Shown: positions 33,494 through 41,622 of the stretch, one piece after another | Layout of the letters: every line of letters begins with the position of its first letter | Numbering within the stretch: position 1 is the stretch's first letter | NCBI GenBank assembly: GCA_902780385.1 | Contig: CACZFF010000011.1 | Coordinates: 1 to 54,354, forward strand | DNA length: 54,354 nt | Reading direction: 5' to 3' | From: an uncultured Lachnospiraceae bacterium | Lineage (GTDB): Bacteria; Bacillota; Clostridia; Lachnospirales; Lachnospiraceae | Notes under the pieces: generated by a model | What the model was told of the DNA's origin: nothing | Databases searched by the model: none | Seen by the model: the letters and a program-made list of their open reading frames with translations, nothing else | Program-made: the position numbers and the translations under genes

Positions 33494-33561
33494 TGAGTCA
33501 CGAGGGACGGTTCTGACTGACTCATTTTGGGACACGAGGGACGGTTCTGGCCGTCCCATTT
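33491..33561 (+). repeat. GGGACGGTTC palindromic repeats after purH
   Basis: Two units: TGAGTCA...TGACTCA and GGGACAC..GGGACGG....CCGTCCC. They begin at the purH stop codon itself and probably serve as a terminator. Related copies occur at 35794, 44453 and 50536. Confidence 0.8.
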
Positions 33562-33599
33562 CAGCATCAGACTGCAGATATAACAGGAGAATCACTCTT

Positions 33600-34187
33600 A
33601 TGCGCATCGGAACCGGTTATGACGTCCACAAGCTGGTCGAGAACAGGAAACTGATCCTCGGCGGCGTGGAAATTCCCTATGAAAAAGGTCTCCTCGGCCA
33701 TTCGGACGCGGATGTCCTGGTGCACGCCATTATGGATGCCCTGCTCGGCGCCGCCGCACTGGGGGATATCGGCCTGCATTTTCCGGACAATGATCCCGTT
33801 TATAAGGGGGCTGATTCCCTCCGCCTGGCGCGCAGAGTCTCAGAGATCCTGGCTGAAAACGGATATCTGATTGAAAATGTGGATTCAACCGTGATCGCCC
33901 AGGCGCCAAAACTCAGGCCCTACATCGACCGGATGCGTCAGAATATAGCTGATGCTCTCGATGTCGACAAAGATCAGGTAAGCGTCAAGGCGACGACAGA
34001 GGAACATCTCGGATTTACAGGGCGCGGCGAAGGCATCTCTGCCCAGGCAGTCGCCCTCATCACATCGCCCCGCGACCTCATTGCCCGCGAAGTCGGCCCT
34101 GGTGCCGATCCGGATGCAGCGGCCATGCCCGGCGGCTGTTCAGCCTGTCCCATGCGGCAGCAGGCAGGGCAGATCAATGAGCATTAA
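33600..34187 (+). CDS. ispF: IspF, MEcPP synthase with a C-terminal extension
   Basis: Makes 2-C-methyl-D-erythritol 2,4-cyclodiphosphate in the MEP isoprenoid pathway. Motifs: GYDVH near the start (D8, H10 zinc ligands), [11 protein letters not shown] and the [16 protein letters not shown] core. The core ends near residue 160, and about 35 extra residues follow, including a GGCSACP CxxC. AGGAGA precedes ATG 33600. It leads the ispF-cysS-mrnC-rlmB-sigH series, which resembles the B. subtilis arrangement. Confidence 0.93.
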   Translation: MRIGTGYDVHKLVENRKLILGGVEIPYEKGLLGHSDADVLVHAIMDALLGAAALGDIGLHFPDNDPVYKGADSLRLARRVSEILAENGYLIENVDSTVIAQAPKLRPYIDRMRQNIADALDVDKDQVSVKATTEEHLGFTGRGEGISAQAVALITSPRDLIAREVGPGADPDAAAMPGGCSACPMRQQAGQINEH

Positions 34188-34204
34188 GCTAAAAATACGA
34201 CAAT

Positions 34205-34260
34205 TATAAAAGGAAATCCATAGGATATATAACCATAGGATATATAAAAGGAAATCCATA
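34205..34260 (+). repeat. Nested tandem repeats between ispF and cysS
   Basis: CCATAGGATATATAA occurs twice in tandem (34218-34232 and 34233-34247), flanked by two copies of TATAAAAGGAAATCCATA (34205-34222, 34243-34260). No T-box leader is seen here. Confidence 0.85.
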
Positions 34261-34315
34261 AAACAAGAGCAATATTGAAATATAGAAAACCAAGACACAG
34301 ATAGAGGGACTGTAA

Positions 34316-35740
34316 ATGATCAGAATTTACAACACAATGTCGAAACGTAAAGAAGACTTCGTGCCGCTTCATGAAGGCAAGGTCGGGATGTATGTCTGCG
34401 GACCGACTGTCTACAACCTCATCCATATCGGCAATGCGCGGCCCATGATCGTCTTTGATACAGTCAGACGTTATTTTGAGTACCGCGGTTATGAAGTCAA
34501 TTTCGTCTCCAACTTTACCGACGTCGACGACAAGATCATCAACAAGTCGATCGAGGAGGGTGTAGACGCCAGCGTTATTTCCGAGCGCTATATTGAAGAG
34601 TGCAAAAAAGATATGGCGGCGATGAACATCCGTCCCGCCACAACTCATCCCCAGGCGACCCGCGAGATCGGCGGCATGATCGAAATGATCCAGAAGCTCA
34701 TCGATACGGGCTATGCTTATGTCGCAAAAGACGGCACAGTCTACTACCGCACCCGCAAGTTCCGCGATTACGGCAAGCTGTCCCACAAGGACCTCGACAA
34801 CATGCAGACAGGCCTGCGTATGCTGGCAGTCACCGGCGAGGACCAGAAGGAAGATCCGCTTGATTTCGTTCTCTGGAAACCCAAAAAAGAAGGCGAGCCC
34901 TACTGGGAATCCCCCTGGTGCCAGGGCCGTCCCGGCTGGCATATCGAGTGCTCTGTTATGAGCAAGGAATACATCGGCGATACCATCGACATCCATGCCG
35001 GCGGTGAAGACCTTGTCTTCCCTCATCATGAAAATGAGATTGCCCAGTCCGAGGCAGCCAACTGCTGCACATTTGCACGCTATTGGATGCACAACGCATT
35101 CCTCAACATCGATAACCGCAAGATGTCCAAGTCCCTCGGCAACTTCTTTACCGTGCGTGATATTCTGGGCCAGTACGACGGCCAGGTCCTGCGCTACTTC
35201 ATGCTTTCTGTCCAGTACCGCAGCCCCCTGAACTTCAGCCGCGAGCTCATGGAGTCGGCCAAGACTTCCTACGAGCGCATCGTCAACTGCGCCGAAAACC
35301 TCCGCTTCCTGCTCGAGAAAGCTGCAGGCAAGGACACCATGACAGAGGCCGAGGCAGCCCTTCTGCCCGAGGCAGATGCTTTCCGCACCCAGTTTGAGAC
35401 CGCCATGGACGACGACTTCAACACCGCGGACGGCATTTCCGCTGTTTTCGAACTGGTCAAATGGATCAACAGCCACGTGGATGAGAATTCCTCCGCAGCC
35501 TTCCTGAACAAGCTCAATGAAGAGCTCGGGACTCTTACCGATGTCTTCGGTCTCATCCTTGTCCGCGACAAGAGCCTGGACGACGATCTTGCGGCCTACG
35601 TGGAAGCACAGATCGCAGCCCGTCAGGCGGCCCGCAAGGCCCGCGACTTCGCAAAGGCAGACGCCATCCGCGACGAGCTCAAAGCCAAAGGCATCATCCT
35701 CGAAGACACCCGCGAAGGCGTCAAGTGGAAAAAGGCCTGA
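34316..35740 (+). CDS. cysS: Cysteinyl-tRNA synthetase
   Basis: Class I synthetase, 474 residues, the usual length. The HIGH-type motif HIGN is at 37-40, KMSKS at 269-273, and zinc ligands include C28 (VCGP), the WHIECS Cys and the HHENE motif. The C-terminal DALR-like helical part is followed by a basic tail. Start ATG 34316 follows AGAGGGA. The stop codon sits inside a 13-bp tandem duplication. Confidence 0.95.
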   Translation: MIRIYNTMSKRKEDFVPLHEGKVGMYVCGPTVYNLIHIGNARPMIVFDTVRRYFEYRGYEVNFVSNFTDVDDKIINKSIEEGVDASVISERYIEECKKDMAAMNIRPATTHPQATREIGGMIEMIQKLIDTGYAYVAKDGTVYYRTRKFRDYGKLSHKDLDNMQTGLRMLAVTGEDQKEDPLDFVLWKPKKEGEPYWESPWCQGRPGWHIECSVMSKEYIGDTIDIHAGGEDLVFPHHENEIAQSEAANCCTFARYWMHNAFLNIDNRKMSKSLGNFFTVRDILGQYDGQVLRYFMLSVQYRSPLNFSRELMESAKTSYERIVNCAENLRFLLEKAAGKDTMTEAEAALLPEADAFRTQFETAMDDDFNTADGISAVFELVKWINSHVDENSSAAFLNKLNEELGTLTDVFGLILVRDKSLDDDLAAYVEAQIAARQAARKARDFAKADAIRDELKAKGIILEDTREGVKWKKA

Positions 35741-35761
35741 TCATAAAACCTGATCACAAAA
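35736..35761 (+). repeat. 13-bp tandem duplication containing the cysS stop
   Basis: CCTGATCATAAAA and CCTGATCACAAAA are adjacent; the first contains the TGA that ends cysS. Confidence 0.85.
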
Positions 35762-35774
35762 GAGGAACAAGCTA

Positions 35775-36359
35775 TTGTCAGAAAACAAAAAACGTGACAG
35801 GGGGACAGTCCCCCTGTCACCAGAGACTGCAGAACCCCGTGTACTGCAGCCTGCAGAATACCAAGAGGGCGGCGATGATCGTGCGCCCTCTTTCATGACC
35901 AATGAGACCGGAGAGGCAGAAACGAATATTGCCGCCTCTCTTGCTCTGTTTGGCATGGACGCTGACATCCGGACCTTTTCCCCGCTGGCGCTGGCCTTTC
36001 TGGGGGATGCGGTCTATTCCCTGATCATCCGGACCAGCGTCATCGCAAAGGGGAACAGGCAGGCGGAGAAGCTCCACAATGAGACTACCCGCCTTGTCCG
36101 CGCGCAGAAACAGGCCGCCATCGGAAGGGTGATCTACGATCTTCTCACCACCGAGGAAAAAAAGGTCTACCGCCGGGGCAGGAATTCTCATCCCATGCAC
36201 CACGCCAAGGGTGCCTCGCTGGAAGAATATCTGCAGGCAACCGCTCTGGAAACCCTCTGCGGTTACCTCTACCTGCAGGGCAGAACGGAGCGCCTCATGG
36301 AACTTCTGCGCACCGGGCTTGAGATGACGCAGCGAAGAAACGGTGATCCCCTGCTGTAA
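35775..36359 (+). CDS. mrnC: Mini-ribonuclease III
   Basis: A dsRNA-specific nuclease that matures 23S rRNA ends; it lacks a dsRNA-binding domain. The RNase III core (LALAFLGDAVYSLIIR, then LHNETTRLVRAQKQA, RRGRNS and YLQATALETLCGYLYL) starts about residue 70. The TTG at 35775 has GAGGAA eight bases upstream, but codons 7-16 then run through a perfect 27-base palindrome of the GGGACGG repeat family. Another start, such as ATG 35895, is possible although it lacks a clear ribosome site. It keeps the classic place between cysS and rlmB. Confidence 0.88.
   Translation: MSENKKRDRGTVPLSPETAEPRVLQPAEYQEGGDDRAPSFMTNETGEAETNIAASLALFGMDADIRTFSPLALAFLGDAVYSLIIRTSVIAKGNRQAEKLHNETTRLVRAQKQAAIGRVIYDLLTTEEKKVYRRGRNSHPMHHAKGASLEEYLQATALETLCGYLYLQGRTERLMELLRTGLEMTQRRNGDPLL
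35794..35820 (+). repeat. Perfect 27-base palindrome within the mrnC 5' frame
   Basis: Thirteen-base arms GTGACAGGGGGAC/GTCCCCCTGTCAC flank one A. It is of the GGGACGG family and translates in frame as RDRGTVPLS. Confidence 0.9.
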
Positions 36360-36400
36360 TGCATAAATAATGCAGAAATAATGCAGAAATAATGCAGAAA
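36357..36400 (+). repeat. 11-bp array starting at the mrnC stop
   Basis: TAATGCATAAA, then two TAATGCAGAAA units, then TAATGCAGAAA continuing into CGGTGACTCC. Each unit starts with TAA. The last one resembles the final coding bases (AGAAACGGTGATCCC). Confidence 0.85.
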
Positions 36401-36488
36401 CGGTGACTCCGTGCCGGGAGGGCAGGAAATGCCGCTGTTTCAGATCAGGGCGCAGCTTATATGTTTTTTTGAAAGGAAATAATTGAAA

Positions 36489-37517
36489 ATGCAGGACAGA
36501 CGTCCGGGAAATGACCAAAGGGGAGAGCGGCAGGAAAACCGCCGCGGATCCTTCTCCGGAAAAGAATACAGATCTGACAACTACAGAAGAGAGAGCCGCC
36601 GGGAAGACCGGCGCGAGAGCCGGCCGGACCGCAGCTACAGCAGCCGCCGTGAGGAAGGCCGTGAAGAACGTTGGGAAAACCGCCGGGAAGACCGTCGGGA
36701 AAACCGCCGGGATAATCGTGCAGACAGGGACCAGGACCGCAGAAGAGCGGATGTGGATACCAGGTTTTTTTCCGGTGAGACAGAGCCGGATGAAAACAGG
36801 ATCGAAGGCCGCAATGCTGTCATCGAAGCCTATCGCGCCGGAAGGACTATCGAGAAACTCTTTCTGCTCGAAGGTCCGGCAGAGGGCGCAATGCAGACAG
36901 TGCTGCGCCTGGCTAAAGACCACCATACGCCGGTCCGCTTCCTGACCCGCCAGCGTCTTGACCAGCTGTCCCAGACCGGCAGGCACCAGGGCGTCATTGC
37001 CCAGGCGGCAGCTTTCCGGTATGCAGAGATCGATGATCTCTTTGCCAGAGCTGCGGAAAAAGGAGAGGATCCCTTCTTTGTGCTGCTTGACCAGATCGAA
37101 GATCCCCACAACCTCGGTGCGATCATCCGGACCGCCAATCTCGCGGGTGCCCACGGAGTTATTATCCCCAAAGACCGCTCTGTCGGCCTGACCGCGACTG
37201 CGGCCAAAGCATCCGCCGGCGCCATCCACTACACACCTGTAGTCAAGGTGACCAACCTGGCCCGCACCATGGAAGACCTCAAAAAACGCGGCCTCTGGTT
37301 TGTCTGCGCGGATATGGACGGCACTCCCATGACCCGGCTGTCCATGACCGGCCCCATCGGCCTCGTCATCGGCGCGGAGGGCAGCGGAGTCAGCCGCCTT
37401 GTGAGGGAAAAATGCGATATGACCGCCTCTATTCCGATGAAGGGCGAGATCGATTCCCTCAATGCCTCTGTCGCAGCCGGTGTACTTATGTATGAGATCC
37501 TCCGCCAGAGAGGATAA
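36489..37517 (+). CDS. rlmB: RlmB-type 23S rRNA 2'-O-methyltransferase with Arg/Glu-rich extension
   Basis: SpoU/TrmH-family enzyme that methylates a guanosine ribose in 23S rRNA, using SAM bound in a trefoil knot. The SpoU core is at about residues 100-340: EGRNAVIEAYR, LLDQIEDPHNLGAIIRTA (motif 1), LVIGAEGSGVS (motif 2) and MKGEIDSLNASVAAGV (motif 3). The first ~95 residues are almost only Arg, Glu, Asp, Asn and Ser, and are probably disordered and RNA-binding. ATG 36489 has AAAGGAA upstream; a TTG six bases earlier is also possible. Confidence 0.93.
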   Translation: MQDRRPGNDQRGERQENRRGSFSGKEYRSDNYRRESRREDRRESRPDRSYSSRREEGREERWENRREDRRENRRDNRADRDQDRRRADVDTRFFSGETEPDENRIEGRNAVIEAYRAGRTIEKLFLLEGPAEGAMQTVLRLAKDHHTPVRFLTRQRLDQLSQTGRHQGVIAQAAAFRYAEIDDLFARAAEKGEDPFFVLLDQIEDPHNLGAIIRTANLAGAHGVIIPKDRSVGLTATAAKASAGAIHYTPVVKVTNLARTMEDLKKRGLWFVCADMDGTPMTRLSMTGPIGLVIGAEGSGVSRLVREKCDMTASIPMKGEIDSLNASVAAGVLMYEILRQRG

Positions 37518-37536
37518 TTAAAAAACAGGAGTACAG

Positions 37537-38187
37537 ATGCAGAAAGAATACTACGAAGGTCTGTCGGATGACGAGCTGATCGCTCTGTCCAGAGAGAATG
37601 ATGACCGTGCTACCGAGACGCTCATGAGCCGCTATAAAGGACTCGTTCGCAGCCGCGCACGGTCCATGTTCATACTTGGAGGAGATTCCGAAGACCTCAT
37701 ACAGGAAGGCATGCTCGGTCTCTTCAAGGCCCTGCGCGATTATGACTGCGGCCGTGACGCAAGTTTTTCCACATTTGCGTCCCTCTGTGTCTCCCGCCAG
37801 CTCTACACAGCGGTCCAGGCCTCCGGCAGAAAAAAACACATGCCTTTGAATACTGCGGTCTCCCTGAGCGCGCCCGCTGCACCGCCGGGTGTCATGGACG
37901 GCAAGGAAGGACCGGACCTGGAAGAATCCATTGCCGACGATGTGAGCAATATTTCCGCCGGCGGCTACGGGGCAAATCCCGAGAAGGTCCTGATCGACCG
38001 CGAAAGCTTCGATCTGCTGCAGGAACGCATCGAGACAGAACTCAGCCCCCTGGAAAAACAGGTTCTCGACCTGCATTTGACGGGTATGAATTACATCGAG
38101 ATCGCCCACATCCTGAACCGGGACGAAAAATCCACAGACAATGCACTGCAGCGGATCCGCGCTAAAGTGCGCTCATGGAAAAAATAA
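37537..38187 (+). CDS. sigH: SigH-like RNA polymerase sigma factor
   Basis: A 216-residue sigma-70-family factor. Region 2 (LMSRYKGLVRSRA, GGDSEDLIQEGMLGLFKALRDYD) and region 4 (LSPLEKQVLDLHLTGMNYIEIAHILNRDEKSTDNALQRIRAKV) are clear. The length and SPLEKQVL..Y.EIA pattern fit the transition-state factor SigH, as does its position after cysS-mrnC-rlmB. It starts 19 bases after rlmB with AGGAG upstream. Regions 3 is short and degenerate, usual for this type. Confidence 0.9.
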   Translation: MQKEYYEGLSDDELIALSRENDDRATETLMSRYKGLVRSRARSMFILGGDSEDLIQEGMLGLFKALRDYDCGRDASFSTFASLCVSRQLYTAVQASGRKKHMPLNTAVSLSAPAAPPGVMDGKEGPDLEESIADDVSNISAGGYGANPEKVLIDRESFDLLQERIETELSPLEKQVLDLHLTGMNYIEIAHILNRDEKSTDNALQRIRAKVRSWKK

Positions 38188-38275
38188 ACCCCGTCTAAAG
38201 GAAAAGGGCGGCAGGGGGCAGAAGAAGCCCGGAAATCAAGCACTTACAGGAATCAAAAAACAAGGATCTCAGATT

Positions 38276-38875
38276 ATGTACAGCTTTTTTGCAACGATCT
38301 CAAGGATGAAATACATAGAGCGATGGGCTCTCATGCGCAGTTCCAGGCCGGAAAACCTCTCCGAGCATGCCCTGGAGGTCGCCTGTATTGCCCACGTCCT
38401 CTGTACCATCGGCAATACCCGCTACGGGCAGAAACTCGACGCTGACCGCGCAGCCCTGCTCGGACTTTATCACGATGCCACCGAGATCATTACCGGAGAT
38501 ATGCCGACTCCCGTCAAATATCACAGCCGTGACATCCGCCGGGCCTACCACGAGGTAGAAGATGCCGCTGCCCAGCGCCTGTTACTCCTTCTTCCGGAAG
38601 ACCTGCAGGAGACCTACCGCGGTATCCTCCTTCCGGAAATGAGCGAAAACGCCGGTCAGGAAGAGTATCTGCGCCGCCTCGTCAAGGCCGCTGACAAGAT
38701 CTCCGCCCTCATCAAATGCATCGAAGAAGAAAACGCCGGAAACGGCGAATTCCGCACTGCAAAAAGGACCATACAGGATTCCGTCGATGAAATGTGTGCA
38801 CAGATGCCCGAAGTCCGCGACTTCTGCAGGGACTTTCTGCCTGCCTACGGCAGCACACTCGATGAACTGCTCTGA
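38276..38875 (+). CDS. YfbR-like HD 5'-deoxynucleotidase
   Basis: Probably dephosphorylates deoxynucleoside 5'-monophosphates in the cytoplasm. 199 residues, usual length. Metal ligands: H31 (SEHALEVA), H66-D67 (LYHDATEIITGDMPTPVKY), with the family's E70 and a late D (KAADKISALIKC). Start ATG 38276 has AAGGA nine bases ahead; the frame opens further upstream but overlaps sigH without a ribosome site. A T-rich tract with a GAATTTCTTTTTG duplication follows the stop. Confidence 0.9.
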   Translation: MYSFFATISRMKYIERWALMRSSRPENLSEHALEVACIAHVLCTIGNTRYGQKLDADRAALLGLYHDATEIITGDMPTPVKYHSRDIRRAYHEVEDAAAQRLLLLLPEDLQETYRGILLPEMSENAGQEEYLRRLVKAADKISALIKCIEEENAGNGEFRTAKRTIQDSVDEMCAQMPEVRDFCRDFLPAYGSTLDELL

Positions 38876-38941
38876 TCCCTGCTCCTTTTTGGTTTCGGTA
38901 ATTGTTTTTTTTTAGAATTTCTTTTTGGAATTTCTTTTTTG

Positions 38942-38970
38942 AGCCGGACACGCAGATATGCGCTCCGGCT
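38942..38970 (+). promoter_or_regulatory. Hairpin upstream of trmD
   Basis: AGCCGGA/TCCGGCT arms with CGCA/TGCG inside form a strong hairpin 24 bases before the trmD start. Preceded by T-rich sequence. It may be a terminator remnant or a leader structure. Confidence 0.5.
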
Positions 38971-38993
38971 TAAATAATAACAGGAAAACAGAC

Positions 38994-39824
38994 ATGACTA
39001 TTTCTGTACTTACAATCATGCCCGACCTCTTCGGCAGTTTTCTGCAGGCACCTGTCATCGCCCGTGCGGTCAGAAACGGGGTTCTCGAAGTGGAGATCAT
39101 CGATATCCGTGAATATGCGCCCGGAAGCTTTCGCCACATCGACGATTCTCCTTTCGGCGGCGGTGCCGGCATGGTAATGCGGTGCCAGCCGGTCCTCGAT
39201 GCCCTGCGCGCCTGCAAAAACAAAAATCGCACGAATTGCTCTGAAAAACAGACGGGATCGGACAGAATGCCGGAAAGTAAAGATGCGGATCATAAAGATG
39301 CGGATCATAAAGAAGCTCAGCTTTCCGGAAGCGTCTACTCCGTTATCCTCAGTCCCGCCGGTACCCCTTACACCCAGAAGAAAGCGCATGAGCTCTCCAA
39401 TACAGAGCACCTGATCCTGATCTGCGGTCACTATGAAGGCATGGATGCCCGTATTTACCCGCATGCAGATGAACAGATCTCCATCGGCGACTATGTGCTC
39501 ACCGGCGGTGAACTCGCTGCCCAGGTCATCATCGATTCTGTCGCCCGCCTCCTGCCCGGCAGCCTGCGCGATGAAAGCACGCAGGAGGAATCCTTTGAGA
39601 ACGGACTCCTGGAATATCCCCAATATACCCAGCCTGCCGTATACGAAGGCGAGGCCGTACCGGACGTTCTGCGTTCCGGCGACCACGAAAAAATACGAAA
39701 ATGGCGCCTGCAGCAGTCCCTTCTCCTCACCCGTAAAATGCGCCCGGACCTCTTTGAGTCCCACGTGCTGACCGAGGAAGAGAAGGTCCTGTTGGCAGAG
39801 ATCGACAAATGCCCCGGCAGCTGA
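38994..39824 (+). CDS. trmD: TrmD, tRNA (guanine-N1-)-methyltransferase with an insertion
   Basis: Methylates G37 of tRNAs next to the anticodon, using SAM in a trefoil knot. At 276 residues it is about 30 longer than usual. Normal motifs: DLFGSF, FRHIDDSPFGGGAGM, ICGHYEGMDARI, ISIGDYVLTGGEL and NGLLEYPQYTQP. Residues about 75-113 are an extra Lys/Asp/His-rich stretch encoded partly by a 15-bp duplication (39280-39309; HKDAD units). ATG 38994 follows AGGAAA. rimM and rplS, its usual neighbours, are absent here. Confidence 0.93.
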   Translation: MTISVLTIMPDLFGSFLQAPVIARAVRNGVLEVEIIDIREYAPGSFRHIDDSPFGGGAGMVMRCQPVLDALRACKNKNRTNCSEKQTGSDRMPESKDADHKDADHKEAQLSGSVYSVILSPAGTPYTQKKAHELSNTEHLILICGHYEGMDARIYPHADEQISIGDYVLTGGELAAQVIIDSVARLLPGSLRDESTQEESFENGLLEYPQYTQPAVYEGEAVPDVLRSGDHEKIRKWRLQQSLLLTRKMRPDLFESHVLTEEEKVLLAEIDKCPGS

Positions 39825-39917
39825 CCCGGTTACGATTGGCCGAAAGACCATTGGCTGAAAGACCATTGGCTGAATGACCATCGGAGTAATCCTTCAGCAA
39901 AACAGCCCGGCAGCTAA
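39813..39917 (+). repeat. 15-bp array bracketed by copies of the trmD 3' end
   Basis: ATTGGCTGAAAGACC-type units run three times (39835-39849, 39850-39864, 39865-39879). The final codons plus stop of trmD, CCCGGCAGCTGA (39813-39824), reappear as CCCGGCAGCTAA at 39906-39917, beyond the array. Confidence 0.85.
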
Positions 39918-39983
39918 AGCACACGATATAAAATACACATTATAAAGAGCACAATATTATGCAGATAATGGGAGGAGACATTG

Positions 39984-41204
39984 GTGAGAGCGTATGAGCG
40001 TTTGTTAAGATATGCTGTGATCAATTCGACAAGTCACGAGGACCTGGAAGGTACCCCGACAGGAGAGGGGGAGTTTGAACTTGCACGTTTACTTGCGACA
40101 GAGATGGAAGCGCTGGGAATGACAGATGTTTTTGTCGACGAGCATGCCTATACCTATGGATTCCTGCCGCCGACACCCGGTTATGAGCTCAAGAAGGCCA
40201 TAGGCTTTATTGCGCATCTGGACACAGTGGATGACTGCGGAGGTACTGATACCCACCCGCAGGTGATCAAAAACTACGACGGAAACCCGATCCCCCTGGG
40301 CACATCCGGCAGGATCCTGGATCCGCAGGCTTTTCCCCATTTGAAGGAATGCCTTGGAAAGACGATCCTGACTACAGACGGAACATCGGTACTGGGTGCG
40401 GATGACAAGGCCGGTATCGCGGAGATTATGACCCTGTGCCAGCGCCTGATCAATGACGGCATCCCCCATGGGAAAATCTGCGTCTGCTTCACACCCGATG
40501 AAGAAATAGGCCATGGGGCGGCCCTTCTGGATCTGGAAAAATTCGGGGCAGATCTCGCCTATACGGTGGACGGCTCTGTCCCCGGCGAGATTGAGTATGA
40601 GACCTTCAATGCGGCTGCAGCCAGGCTGACGGCACATGGTATTTCGGTCCATCCAGGCGATGCCAGGGGGAAGATGATCAATGCCATGAAGGTGATCATG
40701 GAGGCAAATGCCATGCTTCCGGACCAGGAAGTGCCCGAGAGAACGCAGGACCGCGAAGGCTTTTATCACCTGACCGGCGCCCGCGGAAGTGTTTCGGAAG
40801 CATCTGCAGATTACATTCTGCGCGACCACGACGCGGCAAAGATTGCAGAGAGAAAACAAAAAATGCAGGAGATTGCCCGTGCCCTCAATGAAAAGTACGG
40901 TGACGGAACCGTGACCTGCGTGATCAAAGACCAGTACCGCAATATGGCAGAGGTAATGGCAGACTATCCCGAAGTCATCGATGCTGCCCGAAAAGCGATT
41001 CAGGCATCGGGACTTACGCCTTCCTCCCGGCCTGTGCGCGGCGGTACCGATGGAGCCCAGCTTTCTTTCAGGGGACTGCCCTGCCCCAATCTCGGCACAG
41101 GAGGTTATGCCTACCACGGTTTTTATGAATACGCTGTCGCCGAAGAAATGGACAGGTGTGTGGAGATTCTCCTGCAGCTGGTCCGGGAGTATGCCGGGGC
41201 ATGA
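39984..41204 (+). CDS. pepT: Peptidase T (tripeptidase, M20 family)
   Basis: Cytoplasmic dizinc aminotripeptidase of 406 residues. Zinc-site motifs: IAHLDTVDD (H78, D80), GADDKAGIAEI, FTPDEEIGHGA, an AYTVDGS segment, and RGGTDGAQLSFRGLPCPNLGTGG at the C-terminal His/Asp region. GTG 39984 is the best start, with GGAGGAG seven to eight bases before it; TTG 39981 is an alternative. It stands alone and is followed by a 13-bp array and a terminator. Confidence 0.93.
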   Translation: MRAYERLLRYAVINSTSHEDLEGTPTGEGEFELARLLATEMEALGMTDVFVDEHAYTYGFLPPTPGYELKKAIGFIAHLDTVDDCGGTDTHPQVIKNYDGNPIPLGTSGRILDPQAFPHLKECLGKTILTTDGTSVLGADDKAGIAEIMTLCQRLINDGIPHGKICVCFTPDEEIGHGAALLDLEKFGADLAYTVDGSVPGEIEYETFNAAAARLTAHGISVHPGDARGKMINAMKVIMEANAMLPDQEVPERTQDREGFYHLTGARGSVSEASADYILRDHDAAKIAERKQKMQEIARALNEKYGDGTVTCVIKDQYRNMAEVMADYPEVIDAARKAIQASGLTPSSRPVRGGTDGAQLSFRGLPCPNLGTGGYAYHGFYEYAVAEEMDRCVEILLQLVREYAGA

Positions 41205-41205
41205 T

Positions 41206-41309
41206 ATTCATCCTTAACATTTATCCGGAACATTCATCTGGAAAATTCATCCATAACATTCATCCTTAACATTTATCCGGAACGATCACCCGTAACAAGT
41301 ATCCGGAAT
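41206..41309 (+). repeat. 13-bp tandem array after pepT
   Basis: Eight units of the form ATTCATCCTTAAC or ATTTATCCGGAAC, diverged but in strict 13-base register, begin two bases after the pepT stop. Confidence 0.85.
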
Positions 41310-41312
41310 ACT

Positions 41313-41347
41313 GACGCTGCCGCATTATGCCGGCAGCGCTTTTTTTA
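41313..41347 (+). terminator. Terminator of pepT
   Basis: CGCTGCCG/CGGCAGCG stem (41315-41322 with 41331-41338) followed by seven T residues. Confidence 0.85.
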
Positions 41348-41400
41348 CCCACCATTCCTGCATCATGCCTGTCCCCGATATTATTTCTTTCATGAAACAC

Positions 41401-41429
41401 TTGACTACTCTGACGGTATGTGTTATATA
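41401..41429 (+). promoter_or_regulatory. Promoter of the dnaJ-like gene
   Basis: TTGACT (41401-41406) and TATATA (41424-41429) are 17 bases apart; a TATAAT overlaps two bases downstream. A CGGCAG/CTGCCG hairpin (about 41457-41475) and GTACTGTTAA direct repeats lie in the leader. I saw no CIRCE inverted repeat. Confidence 0.6.
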
Positions 41430-41622
41430 ATATATATAACATATAAAATAATCCTACGGCAGGCTCTGTCTGCCGGATTTGTACTGTTAATTTTGTACTG
41501 TTAAGGTATCTGGAACTGTTAAGGTATTTTAATAAAAAAGGTCAAAATTTTAAAATATCCGGGTTTTAGAGACATAAAAAAGAGACTTCACCATTTCCCC
41601 AAAAAGAAAGGGGGTGAGAATA

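Noticed and set aside
34188-34315. T-box leader for cysS
   Set aside because: The gap is short, carries tandem repeats and has no T-box core sequence or terminator/antiterminator.
41348-41622. CIRCE operator for the dnaJ-like gene
   Set aside because: No TTAGCACTC-N9-GAGTGCTAA inverted repeat is present.
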